Below, piece after piece: positions 39,046-39,288 of a stretch of 39,288 nucleotides of DNA. The DNA lies in contig JAKQGX010000029.1 of the NCBI GenBank assembly GCA_029573235.1, positions 1-39,288 on the forward strand, in the 5' to 3' direction. The notes under the pieces were generated by a model. That model saw only the letters and a program-made list of their open reading frames with translations, was not told the origin of the DNA and did no database searches. Numbering within the stretch: position 1 is the stretch's first letter; each line of letters opens with the position of its first letter. The translations under genes and the position numbers were made by a program. This DNA comes from Bacteroidota bacterium (GTDB taxonomy: Bacteria > Bacteroidota > Bacteroidia > Chitinophagales > Chitinophagaceae).

Positions 39046-39162
39046 TCAGCTTGTTTTATTTGAATTTTCAATAATGGCGATTTCTTCTTCGGTTAAATCA
39101 TAGAGTTGGTAAACCAATTCGTCTATTTGGTTTTCTGTCTTGTCCTGAAATAGGTTGACCAT
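39046..39162 (-). pseudogene. remnant resembling the C-terminus of an Eco57I-type restriction-modification methylase
   Basis: A 38-codon frame from ATG 39162: MVNLFQDKTENQIDELVYQL, then YDLTEEEIAIIEN. The phrase IDxLVYxLYxLTEEEIxIIE is the well-known C-terminal end of type II/IIG restriction enzymes and N6-adenine methylases in Bacteroidota and other phyla. An in-frame TAA lies three codons upstream of the ATG, so the body of the gene is missing here or in another frame beyond the visible sequence. It keeps its own terminator. It may be translated as a stand-alone peptide, but I read it as the 3' stump of a deleted or frameshifted gene. Confidence 0.6.
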
Positions 39163-39214
39163 TTTTTGTTAGAAAATGATATAAGGTTTTCTTAGTTTTT
39201 TCTTGCACAAATGC

Positions 39215-39263
39215 CCAATAGAATTACAAATGTTGAGTTTACTACTGTCAGCCCCACTATTGG
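39215..39263. repeat. second bulged inverted repeat at the window edge
   Basis: TGCCCAATAG (39212-39221) and CTATTGGCA (39257-39265) pair with a single bulged C. It is upstream of the methylase remnant, beside a GTTAGC at 39274-39279. The bulged stem recalls the folded repeat at 38.7-38.8 kb, but its outer arms would lie beyond the window. Confidence 0.3.
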
Positions 39264-39288
39264 CAGTACCAATGTTAGCGGTTCGGTT

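Overview
The window looks like a chromosomal piece of a Bacteroidota bacterium, most likely of the Chitinophagales type. The reasons are AT-rich DNA (about 40% GC by eye), a C-terminal type IX secretion sorting domain, Bacteroidota-type promoter boxes (TTG / TAnnTTTG), a short Bacteroidota-type Crp/Fnr regulator, and families common in that phylum (DUF1835, eukaryote-like NADP-isocitrate dehydrogenase, DPP IV peptidase). The taxon is inferred from these features, not from an rRNA gene. I saw no tRNA, rRNA or CRISPR array.

Layout. 1-6.1 kb: the start of icd (cut by the window edge), a divergent DPP IV-type peptidase, CTP synthase (pyrG) and an outer-membrane barrel protein. 6.3-10 kb: D-Ala-D-Ala ligase, a PASTA protein and a T9SS-sorted secreted protein, tightly packed and probably cell-envelope related. 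10-16 kb: a rhodanese, an unrecognised conserved protein, a sugar PLP enzyme whose catalytic Lys is His, a small membrane protein, a DUF922 protease-like protein, a two-gene ABC exporter and surE. 16-19.5 kb, minus strand: an apparent four-gene operon of carbonic anhydrase, an LpxL-like acyltransferase, Nif3 and a coiled-coil zinc-ribbon protein; it converges on surE at a shared bidirectional terminator. 19.9-23.4 kb: a diheme cytochrome c, a Crp-like regulator, DinB-like and DUF1801 proteins, then on the minus strand an HmoB/IsdG-like haem monooxygenase and a 40-residue membrane protein. 23.7-29.1 kb: an MBOAT/SGNH O-acylation pair, an M14 carboxypeptidase, a DUF1835 protein and a cupin. 29.1-36 kb: a universal stress protein with an enoyl-CoA hydratase homologue, a GT39-like membrane protein, a lipoprotein, histidine ammonia-lyase and 3-hydroxybutyryl-CoA dehydrogenase.

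The right end, from about 36 kb, is different in character. A stretch of about 1 kb with clearly higher GC holds an S24 (LexA/CI-like) prophage-type repressor. Its reading frame runs on into what looks like the first ~30 residues of a Bacteroidota tyrosine recombinase and then breaks off. Four short tandem repeats lie beyond it. Then come a J-domain membrane protein with a four-helix membrane partner, a folded repeat with attC-like architecture, and a 38-residue remnant resembling the C-terminus of a type II restriction-modification methylase. I read this as a decayed integration hot spot carrying cassette-like cargo.

The most interesting points are the His-for-Lys PLP enzyme, the decayed repressor/integrase island with its cassette-like J-domain pair, a perfect 36-bp palindrome between hutH and the acyl-CoA dehydrogenase, and several genes whose predicted -7 box lies only 4-5 bases from the start codon, which predicts leaderless mRNAs.
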